A stretch of DNA of 64,000 nt. Origin: Cyanoderma ruficeps. Lineage: Eukaryota > Chordata > Aves > Passeriformes > Timaliidae. Location of the stretch: contig VZDJ01000033.1 of assembly GCA_008694505.1 (NCBI GenBank), forward strand, positions 3,373,745 to 3,437,744, written 5' to 3'. Position 1 is the first letter of the stretch. The number at the start of each line of letters is the position of its first letter. The position numbers and the translations under genes were made by a program. Positions 1 to 11,346 of the stretch are shown piece by piece. The notes under the pieces are model-generated. The model was given only the letters and a program-made list of their open reading frames with translations. It made no database searches and had not been told where the DNA came from.

Positions 1-3000
1 TTACTATTTCATTTGAATGTCTTTGGGAAACTACACTGTTAGGTGGAGTTACACTTTCAGTCAGTTTTTATTCTAAAATTTGGTGGAGGGGTAGGGTAAA
101 TAGTAATTCCAGGTGCCTTCTTTGGATCTGTGTTAAAATATAGCATGCTGCTTTTTACACAGTGACTTTTTAAGCAGTTACACTCAGCTGTGGCAATGGA
201 GGGTAAAAGCAGTAGCTGAGGAGGAGGAGGAGGTGACCTCTGTGCATTCACAGACACTTGGTAGCCTCTGGACCACTAGTCTTGGTTAAGATTAAACAGG
301 GCTTGAACAACAACACATTGTTACTTCTATGTTTCTGTCAATTTCTACAAAAATATTATGAAAAAGTAAAGATTTATTTAGGGGAGAAATAAAGCAAGAT
401 ACTGAAAATATTCTTACTTTGAAACTGCAAGAGTTTTAACTTTTTTAACTTTAGGCAAAAGAGAAGATGACAATTTGAAAACAAACATTGCCATGGAAAT
501 GATCAAACAAGCATTTTTCTGCCTGCTTTACCCTTTTCTAAGCCTTTATTGCAGTTGCTTTCATTGCACTTAGATCAGTGTTTGCTGTTGTTACCACACA
601 TATTAAGCTGTAGCTTAACCTCGCAGTTCACTGACCAACAGCAATCATTGCAAGCACAGCCCAAACATTCTGACTTTTAAAAGGAAAAATAAAAATACAA
701 TGGTTTTTATAATTAATGCATACACTTTCAGAATAGTGAAAAAGCATCTGGAAGTCAGCATTTGCTTCTTTTAGGACAAGGAATTCTTTTGAGTCTAAAT
801 TGCTTGAATTTTTCAAAATACTTCTTTTACCCAAAAATTCAGAAATATTGAAATGATTCAACGCTGCAAAAATCTGCTACAGTGTGTATCTGTGGGTAAT
901 TACAAGTATTAAAAGTTTTATTTATTGCATTATGGATTTGTTAGGGGGAACTTTTTCTACTGTATCCCCAAGGTGGTAAATAGGACTCCAATTAAAGTGG
1001 TTTGAAATCACAGCACAAATTCAGAGTGATGTACATTGCATTTTATTCCATCTCTCTTCCCCTGACCTCTCATAGCACTGAGCAAGCAACTTCACCCTCT
1101 TTCTGTGTTTTCCTTGCTGGCATGTGTCTGTTCACTCTCACCTTCTGTTTCTTTTGGGATTTTTGTAAGTATTGTAGATGTCTTGGGCCAGGATGTACCT
1201 TTGTGCATGTCCTTACATGGTAGAATGGCAGATCTTCCTTAAAAACCTCTAGCTTCTACTGTAATAGTAATGACAATCCTAAATAGAAAATAACAACCCC
1301 ATAAGCACATCCTAGTTTACTGCACACAGCTTTTGTTCATAATATATACCTTCCTTGTTTTTCTTTTTTTTTTTTTTTTAACAAATTAAAATGTGAAGTC
1401 ATGATAAAAATCCTAGAGTATTCAGGTACAATTAAGAAATAAATTTCAGAAAGAAACACTGTACACTTGAGTCACTTAAAAGAAGAAAAAAAGTGGGTAG
1501 AAATGCTGTATTGCTGCCTAGATGGAAAACATGTCAAATATGCATGAAACTCTTGGCCCAGGGGGTGGGGAGGTTGGAAAATGGAATGCTTTTTTTTTTT
1601 ACCAGTTAAGAGAGACCATTTGCTTTCAGCCTCACCTCTAATCCTGATAAAAGAGTTTCTTGAACTCAGATGCTTTTCAAGGGCAGTTGAAGGGCACATT
1701 CTAATTTTATTTCTCAGAGAAAGTTGAAATGACAACGTTCTCTTCGTATTCTCCTTGCTGCTTTAGAGCTGGAAAAAAGCAAGAACAAAGCAAAAAAGAA
1801 CCCACTCTCTCTGCTCCCTCTGCCCAGGGCTGGTGACAGGGTGTTTTATGAACACTGTATTTTCTTGCTCCCAGCAAAGCTGCATGGAGCTCAGCACCAG
1901 GCCGGAATCACAGGGAGCAGCCCATCCTGCTCCTTTGGAGCTGCCACAGAAACCTGGAAATCCAGGACCTCTGAAGCAAGGAACCACACTGGGGACTCTG
2001 CAATTTCCCCTTGTGTCTGCAGTGATGAATCCCTGGAAAACCTTGCCATAAGGGCTGTTTCAGCCTTTGCTTTTTCAGCTCCTCTGTCTCTCATGGCCTA
2101 TTTCTAAGGGGGCTCTGAAAGACCCAGGCCAAGTGAATTTGAACAAGCTTGCCTATATCTTAAAAAAAGTAGAAAGTCCTTAAGCCCATTTGCAGCTGCT
2201 TAAGGAAATTGTGGAGACTGGAAAACGCAAAATGTCACACCTGCTTCTTTACCTAGGTTTTCTAGAAATTTTCCCCTTAAAACCCTGGAAAAGTTGAAAA
2301 CTACTCAGGAGAAGATGTGCGGTGCTGTAATGGTTGTTTTAAGGCAATGTTGAAGGACATCAGGTTGTATTCACCCAGTGAAGAGGTTTTTCTGCAGATA
2401 TTATGGTCATGTGGGGATTTATGTCATTGTAAGTCTTTAGCCTCTTCATTTTGCACCTTCACAATCAGCAGACAAAAGGAGTTTGGGATGTGAAGGTCAT
2501 CCTTTCCTTTTCTTCCAGAGAGGGAGTAGGTTTCCCTTCCCTGTTTCTCAGCTTGCTAAAGGAAGGCACGATACTTTCACATCTTTTCTTTTTTCATGTG
2601 GTTGGCCTGTGACACACCTTTACAGTCTGTCTGTAGGACTCATTCCTGACATCTGCAACAGCCCCTGTTCTGTTTGAAATTTATCATTTTCTGATTTGCT
2701 GGAGTTTAAAAAAAAAAAAAAAAGCATTGCTTTTATACCTTCTCATTATAAGACTGGAATTGTGCTGGTAAAGAATGAGCAAAAATGAGCAAACAGCCAC
2801 TCAGGGAGAGGAAAGAATGGTGTGAACGCCTTTGTTTTGGCTTTTTGGCAGTCACTGGATCACGTTCTGTATCATGCATTATTCTGATGTAGAGAGCAGT
2901 GCCTGGTGGTTTATCTGTTTTATGTTATATGTAATACTGACGAATTGAGGGTTCCTCCATTGTATAAATTACTTGGAATTACTTTTTAGTTTTTCCTAAT

Positions 3001-4742
3001 CTCCTTGTAATTAAGAGGGGAGGGAACTTTTCTGTTAACTGCTGGTGGGAAAAGGTTAATTTAATTAGTTTGATCATTTATCAGCTAATAAATTGTAATA
3101 GGAAATGTCATTACTCTGTCCAGTGTATGCTGGTTACAGGTTCTGGTATTTGGTTCTTGTCCAGTATTCATAACTTGTGAGCCATAGGGGTTTTTTTAAT
3201 GGGTTTTATGCCTCTTAGTTCATTTTGCCAGTGTGGTAAATTTGTCCTTTCATACAGCAAGTCCTGTCCCTGTATTATGCATGAATCTTCCTTCTTTTCA
3301 AGGCTCCCAGGTCTCCAGATCCATAAATATTCCATGATTAGAAAGCCCCTTATGTTTCCCCTCTGGACTGGAAGTGGTTTAGAAAGAGGAGAGGTTACAG
3401 AAGTAAGGGGGTGGGGCAAAGGTTGAGAAATTATTCAGTTAATTCTTTTTTTAAAAGAAGTCTAAAAATCTTCGTGACTTTCTCCTTCTCACTTCTACTT
3501 ACAGCATGTTTGGCCTGCTTTTTACACTGGAGTGGGGCAAGAAACTATTTTATTATTTAGTTCCTGATGTTTCAAATGTCCTTGGAACAATTTCAGTGTC
3601 AAATATCAGAGAACGGGAGGAGAAGAGATAACAATGGTTTGAAGTCAACATGTTGTTAATAGGATGTTATTTGTGAAATTAACCAGTGAGGATGTAATGA
3701 TATAGAACAGAATGTAGCTGTGGCATGCAGTATCAATAATTATAAGGCTGAAATATTTATTGTTTTCTTCTTCGTGTAACAGTTGTAGTTTTAATTGTTC
3801 ATTTTTCTGCATGCATATGATGTCTCTTTGTCTTCATGTGGTGCAGTTGTTTTTATGAAGCTTTTGTAACTCTTAACTTCCTATTGCCAGAGCAGCACCT
3901 GCTGGCTAGAATTGATAGAAATGTCATCTGAAATTCTTTGCTAATCTTCTTTCTTTCCTATTTACTCAGGCCATAACTATTTCTTGCCTTATGTTTGAAG
4001 AGTTGTGCCAATTGTCAGTGCAGAGAAATCACCATCAGGATCTTTAAAAAGTCTTAGTTTTCTCACAGGAATTAAGAAACAGTGCAGAGATGGGGTTAAC
4101 AGCACTTTTGTACTCTCTTTTCCCTAATACATAAATTTTTTTCTCCTGGATATACTATTTCAGTTCCTATCATAGTTCTCATGCCAAAACAGAGTATCTT
4201 TGAGCTCTGATTGTCTCTTAAAATGTGTGAGCCAACTTTCAAAATGACCCCATGAGCTGATGTTTCAATCTGCTCAGGAGATGCCATTCGCTGGGAGAAC
4301 AGTGGTGCAGACACTGGGATGGAAAGCAGTGGCTAAGGCTGTGTAGGGAATTTTTGACCTTGTCAAAACAAGGTCAGTATTGTGTTACCAGGGAAATGAA
4401 TATGAATCCTTTAATACATGCTAAGAGAGGGAACAAGACCATGAGGGATATGCTTCCCCTGGAATTCTCCCACTGCCATGATCTGCTTTTTCAGTCATGT
4501 TTGTGAGTCTCTGAAAAAATTAGTTTTAACTTTCGAAGTTATAAATAAATACACAGAATGAAAGGTGTGGTGCCATCCAATATCCAGCTGGGATTTATGT
4601 GAGGCACTGAGTGGACGTTTTGTGACAGAGCTGAATTGGGCTTGCCTGAGGACTTGTGAAATGCTGGTAAAAGATATTCTTGGAAACATTTTTATGAGGT
4701 TATGAGGTTTTGCTTTGGCAAGTGTGATTTCATGATACCCAC
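1..4742. other. Noncoding block, no gene recognised
   Basis: The block is AT-rich and I recognise no coding gene. It holds a short GAG microsatellite (218-233), a poly-T run (1364-1379) and a poly-A run (2708-2723). Around 3050-3130 there is a TAAT-rich stretch with several ATTA cores that might be a regulatory element. I cannot separate that from ordinary AT-rich sequence without an alignment. The short open frames overlap on both strands and look like chance. Confidence 0.6.
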
Positions 4743-4823
4743 AGAAAAGGAGAAGGGAGGAGAAGGAGAAGGGAGTAGAAGGGAGAAGGGGAAGGGGAAG
4801 GAGAAGGAGAAGGAGAAAGGAGA
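4743..4823 (+). repeat. Purine tract, (AGAAGG/GGAGAA)n
   Basis: This stretch is 81 bases of pure A and G on the plus strand except for one T at 4776. It is built from imperfect AGAAGG and GGAGAA units. Long homopurine-homopyrimidine tracts with partial mirror symmetry can form triplex DNA and often vary in length between individuals. The open frame across it reads as a Glu/Lys/Gly repeat and is not taken as coding. Confidence 0.9.
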
Positions 4824-6418
4824 CCTCTGTCAGAGACTGGGAACCTTCTCAGGCAGCCTCAGGCCAAGAAACAAAACCTTAACGAGGGAAGAACATGAGT
4901 TGCCCAAGAGTCCTGCAGCACATCCCTGCCTCAGGAGGGGTGGCACTAAGGTGTTTATTGTAAAGCAGGGAGTCACAAGCTGCATTTTTGAGGAGGCTGT
5001 TCCTTAGCTTGATGGGGAGTTGCACGTGGCAGTAGGGTCTTGCTGGATAAATGGTGAGCTGTGGCACAAGCCCTGCACACTTCCCAAATTACGTGGCTTG
5101 CACAGTGCTGTGGAAGAAGCTGTTGATGATCAAAGCCATGGTTTGGTTCTGCATTTTCTCCACTTGCCCATGCTTCTGTTTAAATCATGTGAAGACAAGG
5201 TACTGCTCTAAACAGCAATGGAAACAAATAAATGATCATTAGGCCCACAGGAGCTAAATGCTCACAGCTGTAATAGCTGCTCATAGTCTTCATTTTGGTG
5301 TCTTTTGTAGAATTACAGAAAGTACAAAAATGGTCTGAGAGATACTCTTTACATTTAGAAACTCAAACTTTTCACCTTGTAATGGATTGCTGCTGGCTCC
5401 AACTGTAGATTACCACTTCCTGTTTTCTTCATTTGTGTGAAACCTCAGACGTGAAAAATGAACTTTGCATATCTCTGCAGTCTGCACATCCCAACACAGC
5501 CACCTGCTACCCTCTGCTGTAGGAATGCATTTACCATTTCATGGCAGAGATTGGTGAATGGTACATTGAACCATTTGAATATCTGAAATAAAAGCAAACA
5601 GAGTGAACAGGTAATTTGTTATGCTCTTCATAGTGATATTAAAAAGAAAAGCAGCTCACTAGAGAAGCAAAAACTTCTTTATGCACTTGACATACTTCTG
5701 GTGCTTTGCTTGCATATGAGATGGCTTAACTATGCAGTATAGTCTGGGAACTTAACTGCTCAGTGTTTCTGCTCACTGTCCTTTGTCACCTTGTGCTCCT
5801 GTTTCCAAAAGAAGTAGGAAGGGCCAGACTGGATTTTCAAATCACAGTTCTCATCACTGTCCAACTTCTAATTATTCTACTACCTCAGCTCCTGAAATAC
5901 AGAGATTTTTTTCAGTGCTGGGGGCTGGAAGGAGGAAGGGAAAGAGTATTCTTAGCCAGGAATGTGTAAACCTTTTTCTTCCCTGCTTTGCCTGGTGCTG
6001 CCCTGACCTCTCATAAACTCGAGGGAATTTCAGGGCTGATGTGGAATTTACTCACATTTTTATTTGAAAGCTTAGTGTTTTGAGCTGAGAATAATTTACT
6101 GAGCCAACTTCTGCCTGCCAGTGAACAACTACAGTGGTGAAATTAAAAGGGGAAAAAGGAGTTGTAGAGAGAATTAACAGGTGAGGAGGGGAGAAATTTA
6201 AAACAGTTCTGACACCCCATTTACTCGGGAAATCCTGTGCCCAGCAGCCATGTACACGGCTCAGTCCTGATGTAGGTCTTGTGAAGAGAATAGAACAACC
6301 TGACCCCAGTAACTAAACTGTTAATTAAGTTGTCATAGGGGTCATGTGAGTGGAAGCCCTGGCATTACAGGAGTGGTTTTACTATAATCCTCAGTTGTTC
6401 TTTGAGCAGTTGCTCAAA
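4824..6418. other. Noncoding block, nothing recognised
   Basis: I see no gene, transposon end or long repeat in this stretch. Open frames here are short and unrelated to any family I know. Confidence 0.5.
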
Positions 6419-6717
6419 GAGATTTGAATTTGCTCAAAATGTGAGCATGCCTGTGAGAATTCATTTATTTATTTGTCTAAATACCAGTGTCACAGCCTGC
6501 AGACCCTCTGTGTGTGCTGGGCAGCTGGAGCAGAGTGCTCACACCTGGGCAGCTCAGGTGTGTGAGCTGCAGGAGAGTTATTTCAATTTCAGTTTTCAAA
6601 AATGTGAGCATGCCTGTGACAATTCATTTATTTATTTGGATACAATACAAAAAAAAATTGTACACAATACCTGAGCAGCGCAGGTGTGCTGCAGGAGAGT
6701 TATTTGAATTTCCTGGT
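6419..6717. repeat. Decayed tandem duplication, about 2.1 copies
   Basis: A unit beginning with a TTTGAATTT or TTTCAATTT-like motif and followed by TGTGAGCATGCCTGTGA and a run of ATTT repeats appears at 6419-6475 and again at 6578-6638. A third partial start is at 6701-6717. The second half of each unit shares a CAGGTGTG and CTGCAGGAGAGTTATTT block (about 6555-6583 and 6680-6706). Copy 1 is about 159 bp and copy 2 about 123 bp, so one has gained or lost an internal segment. It is a minisatellite-scale duplication with no evident coding role. Confidence 0.8.
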
Positions 6718-8859
6718 GTCTGCACCACAGCGAGGACAAAACAAAGGTGTGTTCTGAGATCCTGATCTCTGCCCATCCCAGGACAGGGTGCTGCTCCTCA
6801 TCCCATCACCATGGTCTGCACTGGGCAGAGGTGGGCAGGAGCACAGTGCAGTGTTTGTCCTCCAGAGCACCAGACTCTGAGATGGGTGTGAGTGTGGAGC
6901 AATCCCTCAGCATTCATCCCGTGCTTCCAAGTTTGGCAGGGATGTTTTTACTTCAGATCCTGGCTCCAGCAGCAGCAGTGTTATTCTGGCTGTGGGAAAG
7001 GAGAAGTAGGAAGTGTCAGTGAGGATTTCACAGTGTCTTTGACACGAGGCTCTTTGGTAGGAGAAGAGGGTGAAGAAAAGGATAAGTCCAAAGGCAATAC
7101 GACTTGAAGTGGACCCAGAGAAGGTTTTTGTATGGAAAGAAGCAGGTTACTTTACTGTGCATCATGAATGAGGTAAAAAAATTCCAAGCAAAAGCCTGAA
7201 CAAAAAACTGTGTGAACCAGAAGGGGGTTTATTGACACATATGTTTTTAAATGCCTTGTATCACAGTCTTTTCATTAACTCTTTTTCTTCAGGATTTATT
7301 GTGTGCTTATTCCAAAACAAGCACTTGATTTTTGTCCCTAGCGAGCACAAGATTTGTGAGTTTATAGGTATTGGCTTCCCTCTACTTTGGAAAAGGGTCA
7401 GTTGGTTTCATAAGCCGCTGTGATTCCTCATCTCACTTTTTAGGTGAGCTCAAACACTTTGAAGAAAACTAGAGAATTTTTCAGTCAGACATAAATGAGC
7501 AGAAACTGAAATTCATAGCTTCATCTATACTATTTTCTCTAAGAGTCCAAGGTAGAGCTGCAGGTGTTGTTGAAGTAAACAACAAATCTGTCAGGTAGTG
7601 GTTACATTTTAATGTGGTTTTTACAGAGAATTTATTCCAGCCAAGTTAGATAAGGGCAGGTTAACAAGCTCTTTCTGTGCCCTGCTGTATTTTCTGGTCG
7701 AGCTCTGCTCAGATGCTGCCAGTTGTGCCAAAACGTTGGAGGGATTTTGCAGCAACCAAGGAGCAGGATGAGACTTGCCAAATACTTGTGTGCTTGCAGC
7801 TGATGCCAGAACTAAAAACCTCCTGTGGCTTTGGCTGCTTTATTGAAAATGTTGCTTTTTATTTTCCCTTCCTTTTTGTCCTGCTTTCTAACAACGTTGC
7901 ACAGTTGCAATGGCAGCCTCCAACTGTCCAAATACCTGTGGGCTTTTTTAGGTGTGTGACTTAGAGCAGGAGAAAAATAAAACAACTGTGCAGGAATTCT
8001 GTCCTTTCCCTACACCCGTTCCCTTTTTCAGGAAAGGCTTGTAATTATTCCACTTGTAATTATTTCGTCCCAATAAAAAAAAAAACAAAAAAAACCACTT
8101 TAACAAAGAAAACAACAATTCCCTTCCATGGACAAGCAAAATAAGAAGTCATGTCAGTTCCTGTACAATGCTACAGTGAAGGTGACATATTTTTAGTGGT
8201 GTGTTGAAATTGTCTTTACTTGTATTGCAGTAATACTGAACACATCGATTAAGGTTAAATGATGTAATTTCAGTGTTTGTTAAGGTAGCGGTGAGAAAAC
8301 CCAAGATTTGTGGGGGGAAAAAAAAGCTGAAATAGGCAGAATATTTAGCAGTGTTTATATCTGTAATTTTTAAGCTGCAAGTGGAAGGAACCTTGCCTAA
8401 ATTAGCCCTCTTTGTTTGCCCTTTTTCTATTCCTGGTTTCGGTGCGTCCTTTCCCACTGGATTCCTGTCAACGAGTTCCTGTAGGGTTTGGCTGCCTGCA
8501 GCCAGCTCTGTGCCTCCCAACCCACAGCCAGCACAGTCATAAATCACACCCCTGCCCCGCACTGGGAAGAAGGATGCTTTTAGCCAGCTCGGGGCTTGTA
8601 ATGCAGATGAATGTCTCAGCCTCTCTGGGGAGAGCAGGGGAGGGAGGAGGCAGAGCTGCGGCTCCATTCAGGGGCCGTGGAGCTGTTTGGAAGTTGCCTT
8701 TGTGGAGCCCCGGTCAGGTCTCCCTTAGGTCACACATTTGCACTTGTTTTGAAAGAGGCAGAAGAGCCCTTGAGAGGCGGCATAGCCAGAGAGGGCTGAG
8801 GGAGAGCACGGAATGCTCCGGGAGCTTGGGAAAGCAAAGGGAGGGAGAACTAAAGCTCC
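6718..8859. other. Noncoding block, nothing recognised
   Basis: Mostly unique sequence with A-rich patches (for example near 8075-8095). A 172-codon minus-strand frame at 8149-8667 is overlapped by frames on the opposite strand and shows no domain. I treat it as chance. No repeat family is recognised. Confidence 0.5.
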
Positions 8860-9070
8860 TTCAGCGAGGCGAATGAAGGTCAGAGGTCTCCTAGGACCTT
8901 GCACTGCCTTTGTGACCTTTTTAAGGCTGTTGACTGGGATGATTCCCTGCCTGAGGGATTGCTGGCATCTGCAGGCATTCCGGCAGCACTTAAACACCTG
9001 TGTGTTCGCTGCTGACATTTCATTAGGACGAGTAATGAGCCTGGATATTAAATGTCTGCCTTTCTGGCTG
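8860..9070. promoter_or_regulatory. Candidate conserved noncoding element
   Basis: This stretch has low repeat content, retains CpG dinucleotides in an otherwise CpG-poor region, and contains closely packed ATTA/TAAT cores near 9020-9052. That texture is typical of deeply conserved developmental enhancers. No alignment was possible, so function is inference from composition only. Confidence 0.25.
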
Positions 9071-10826
9071 GTCAGGAGGGAAAACAGGAGGGAAGCTGTG
9101 CTGTGTCTCAGGGCTGGTGAAATCCTCATTTCTGTTCCAGCCCAGCTCTCTCCCTGCTACTGAGCAGAGCACTGAGAGCAGACCCAGCATCACCATGGCC
9201 AGGACCTGGAAACTTTTCCCATTTTTACAGCCGTAGCATAGTTCCCCTGTGTCCATCTCAGGCCCTTCCTTCCTAGAAGGACAGAAAAATTCAATCAGAA
9301 TTCCTTAGGGAAAATTCCCACACCTGGGAGAAAGTTTATTCTGTAGCCTCCAGTTGCAGGTAATTCTCCTGTGTGCTGGGATCCAAAGCTCTGTGGGGAT
9401 GGATTGTGTCCCACGGTGGCACACGGAGAGGATGTGCAGGAATGAAAGCATCGCTTCCCTCTGACAGCAACCTGAAGGGCTGGGGAGCAAGGTCAAACAT
9501 GGGAGCTCCCTGCAGTTAAATTCAGCAAGTGAGATCCCAGGGGGTGAAATGCCTCCCTGCTCATTTCGCTTGTCAAAGAATTGTATGTGTTTTGAAGTTG
9601 CTTACACCACTGGTACACCTACAGCACAAACACACACTTTTTCATACCTAATAAATGTCAGGCTTAAACAAACAAACAAAACCCCAAGAGTGGGTTAATG
9701 AAAATTTATTCTTTGCACAAAGGCGTCTCTGCCTGCAGCCTGATCTTGCAGCAAACTGCACCTCCAAATCGAAATCCTTTTTTCCTTGTACAGGGGAGGG
9801 TGCTTAGACTTATCCTAACAGAACCTAAAAGGGTTGGATTGCTGAGAAGGGAACGGGTACTGTGTACACCTACGGTGCCTGAAACCAAGGCATAATTTTT
9901 CTCTGGGAGTGCTTTTTCACAACAGAGATGGCAGCTGTCATTTTGCTGCTGCTTTGAGTCCTGCTGAAATAAAATCTAGTGACTTGTACCGATGTTCAGA
10001 AAAATTGATGTCGCTTTGTTTATGCAGTAACATAAAGATGTGCTGCTCTTTACAGACAGTTGGCAAGCTTCTGTACTGAACAGCTGGGCTTGGGATGGTT
10101 TAGACAGGCTTGTGGAAGTGCCTCTGTAAATTTTAGGAGGTGTTAAAATTATACTCAACAGGCAAAGATGGGCTTCCATCACCATTGCTGTCTCCTGATA
10201 AAAGCTTACTGAAATAAGAAGGCTGAGATACAGATGTGGACCTCTGAGTATTCTATTTGTCACTGTTGGCTGAAGGATGAGAGAGGTGTCCCTTAAGCTT
10301 GTAGTGAGTTTAATTGCAAGCATGTTATGTTTCACTCTATCAATATGAATCAAAACGAGTTTACCATGGTGCAGAGAACCATGCAGAGCTGCAGGAGGTT
10401 TTTTTTTTCCCCAGCCCTAGGGAAATTATTGCAAGATTGTTTTATTCCTTTTGTTGCTGATGCACAGGACAATACCTACATGAGCAGCATTTTCAGTTCT
10501 GACAGTAGCTGGCCTATATATCACTTTGGCATAGAAGTATTGTTTGGAATGTGAAGATCACATGTACCTTACATAACTGTGCTGCTCCTGCCACCCAGGC
10601 AGGAGAATATTCACAGAAAGTCTGAGGGCTGCTTAGACTTCTTTATATACCCATGAAAGAAAGAGTGGGGTTGTTTTCTTGTTCCCGGGTGTCCATGTGT
10701 TGGTTTGCTTATGTGTCTGTTTCCCTGCCTTCACTGTAGTGCAGGTATTGGTGTCTTTGTGGATTACTCCTGGACTGTGTGTTTCCCATTTCCCCACAGC
10801 TGTGCCTCACCCCACGAGGGCTCTGT
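9071..10826. other. Noncoding block with a short AAAC repeat
   Basis: No gene is recognised. An (AAAC)n run lies at about 9666-9682. The remainder looks like unique noncoding sequence. Confidence 0.5.
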
Positions 10827-11346
10827 TGTGGTTTAACCCCAGCAGCAGCTGAGCCCCACACGGGTGCTCACTCACTCCCCACTGATGGGGGAGAGAGTCT
10901 GAAGTGAGAAACTCAGGGGTTGAGGTGAAGATTGTTCAGTAGTGAGGCAAAAGCCACGTGCACAAGCAAAGCAAAACAAGGAATACACCCAGCCCTTATC
11001 AGCAGGCAGGAGTTCAGCCATCTCCAGGAGAGCAGGGCTTCATCATGTGTGACAGTGACTTGGGAAGACAAATGCCATCTCACTGCCCTTCTCCTCCACC
11101 CTGAGCACCTGCCATATGGTGTGGAACAGCCCTTGGGTCAGCTGTCCTGGCTGTGTCCTCTCCTGACTCCTTGTGCACCCCAGTCTCCTCTCTGCTGGGG
11201 TGAAGAACAGAAAAGGCCTTGACTCTGTGTAAGCACTGCTCAGCAATTGCAAAAACATCCCTGGATTATCAACACTGTTTCCAGCACAAATGCAGAACAC
11301 AGTGTCACAAAAACCATTATGGAAAATTTAACTCAAAACCAGCACA
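10827..11346 (-). mobile_element. Solo LTR of an avian ERVL-type retrovirus
   Basis: The plus strand starts with TGTGGTTTAACCCCAG and ends with AAAACCAGCACA, the two ends of a very common bird LTR as I remember it. The interior also follows that family in order: a CTCACTCACTCCCC block, a GGGGGAGAGAGTC block, GTCAGCTGTCCTGGCTGTGTCC (11138-11159), and CCTTGACTCTGTGTAAGCACTGC. In the family the sense strand is the reverse complement, so this copy is on the minus strand. The promoter section, which normally holds a TATA motif before the ATATGG segment, is shortened around 11095-11118. No internal retroviral genes flank it, so it is a solo LTR. A target-site duplication is not obvious, so it is old. 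Confidence 0.88.

Noticed and set aside
4702..5007. Plus-strand Glu/Lys/Gly-rich frame
   Set aside because: The charged section is the purine tract translated; the rest has no signature.
7423..7450. TTTTTAG|GTGAGC acceptor-donor junction
   Set aside because: The AG-free zone is only about 30 bases and the donor is not full consensus.
8149..8667. Minus-strand frame of 172 codons
   Set aside because: It is overlapped by frames on the plus strand, has no domain or codon signature, and lies in ordinary noncoding sequence.
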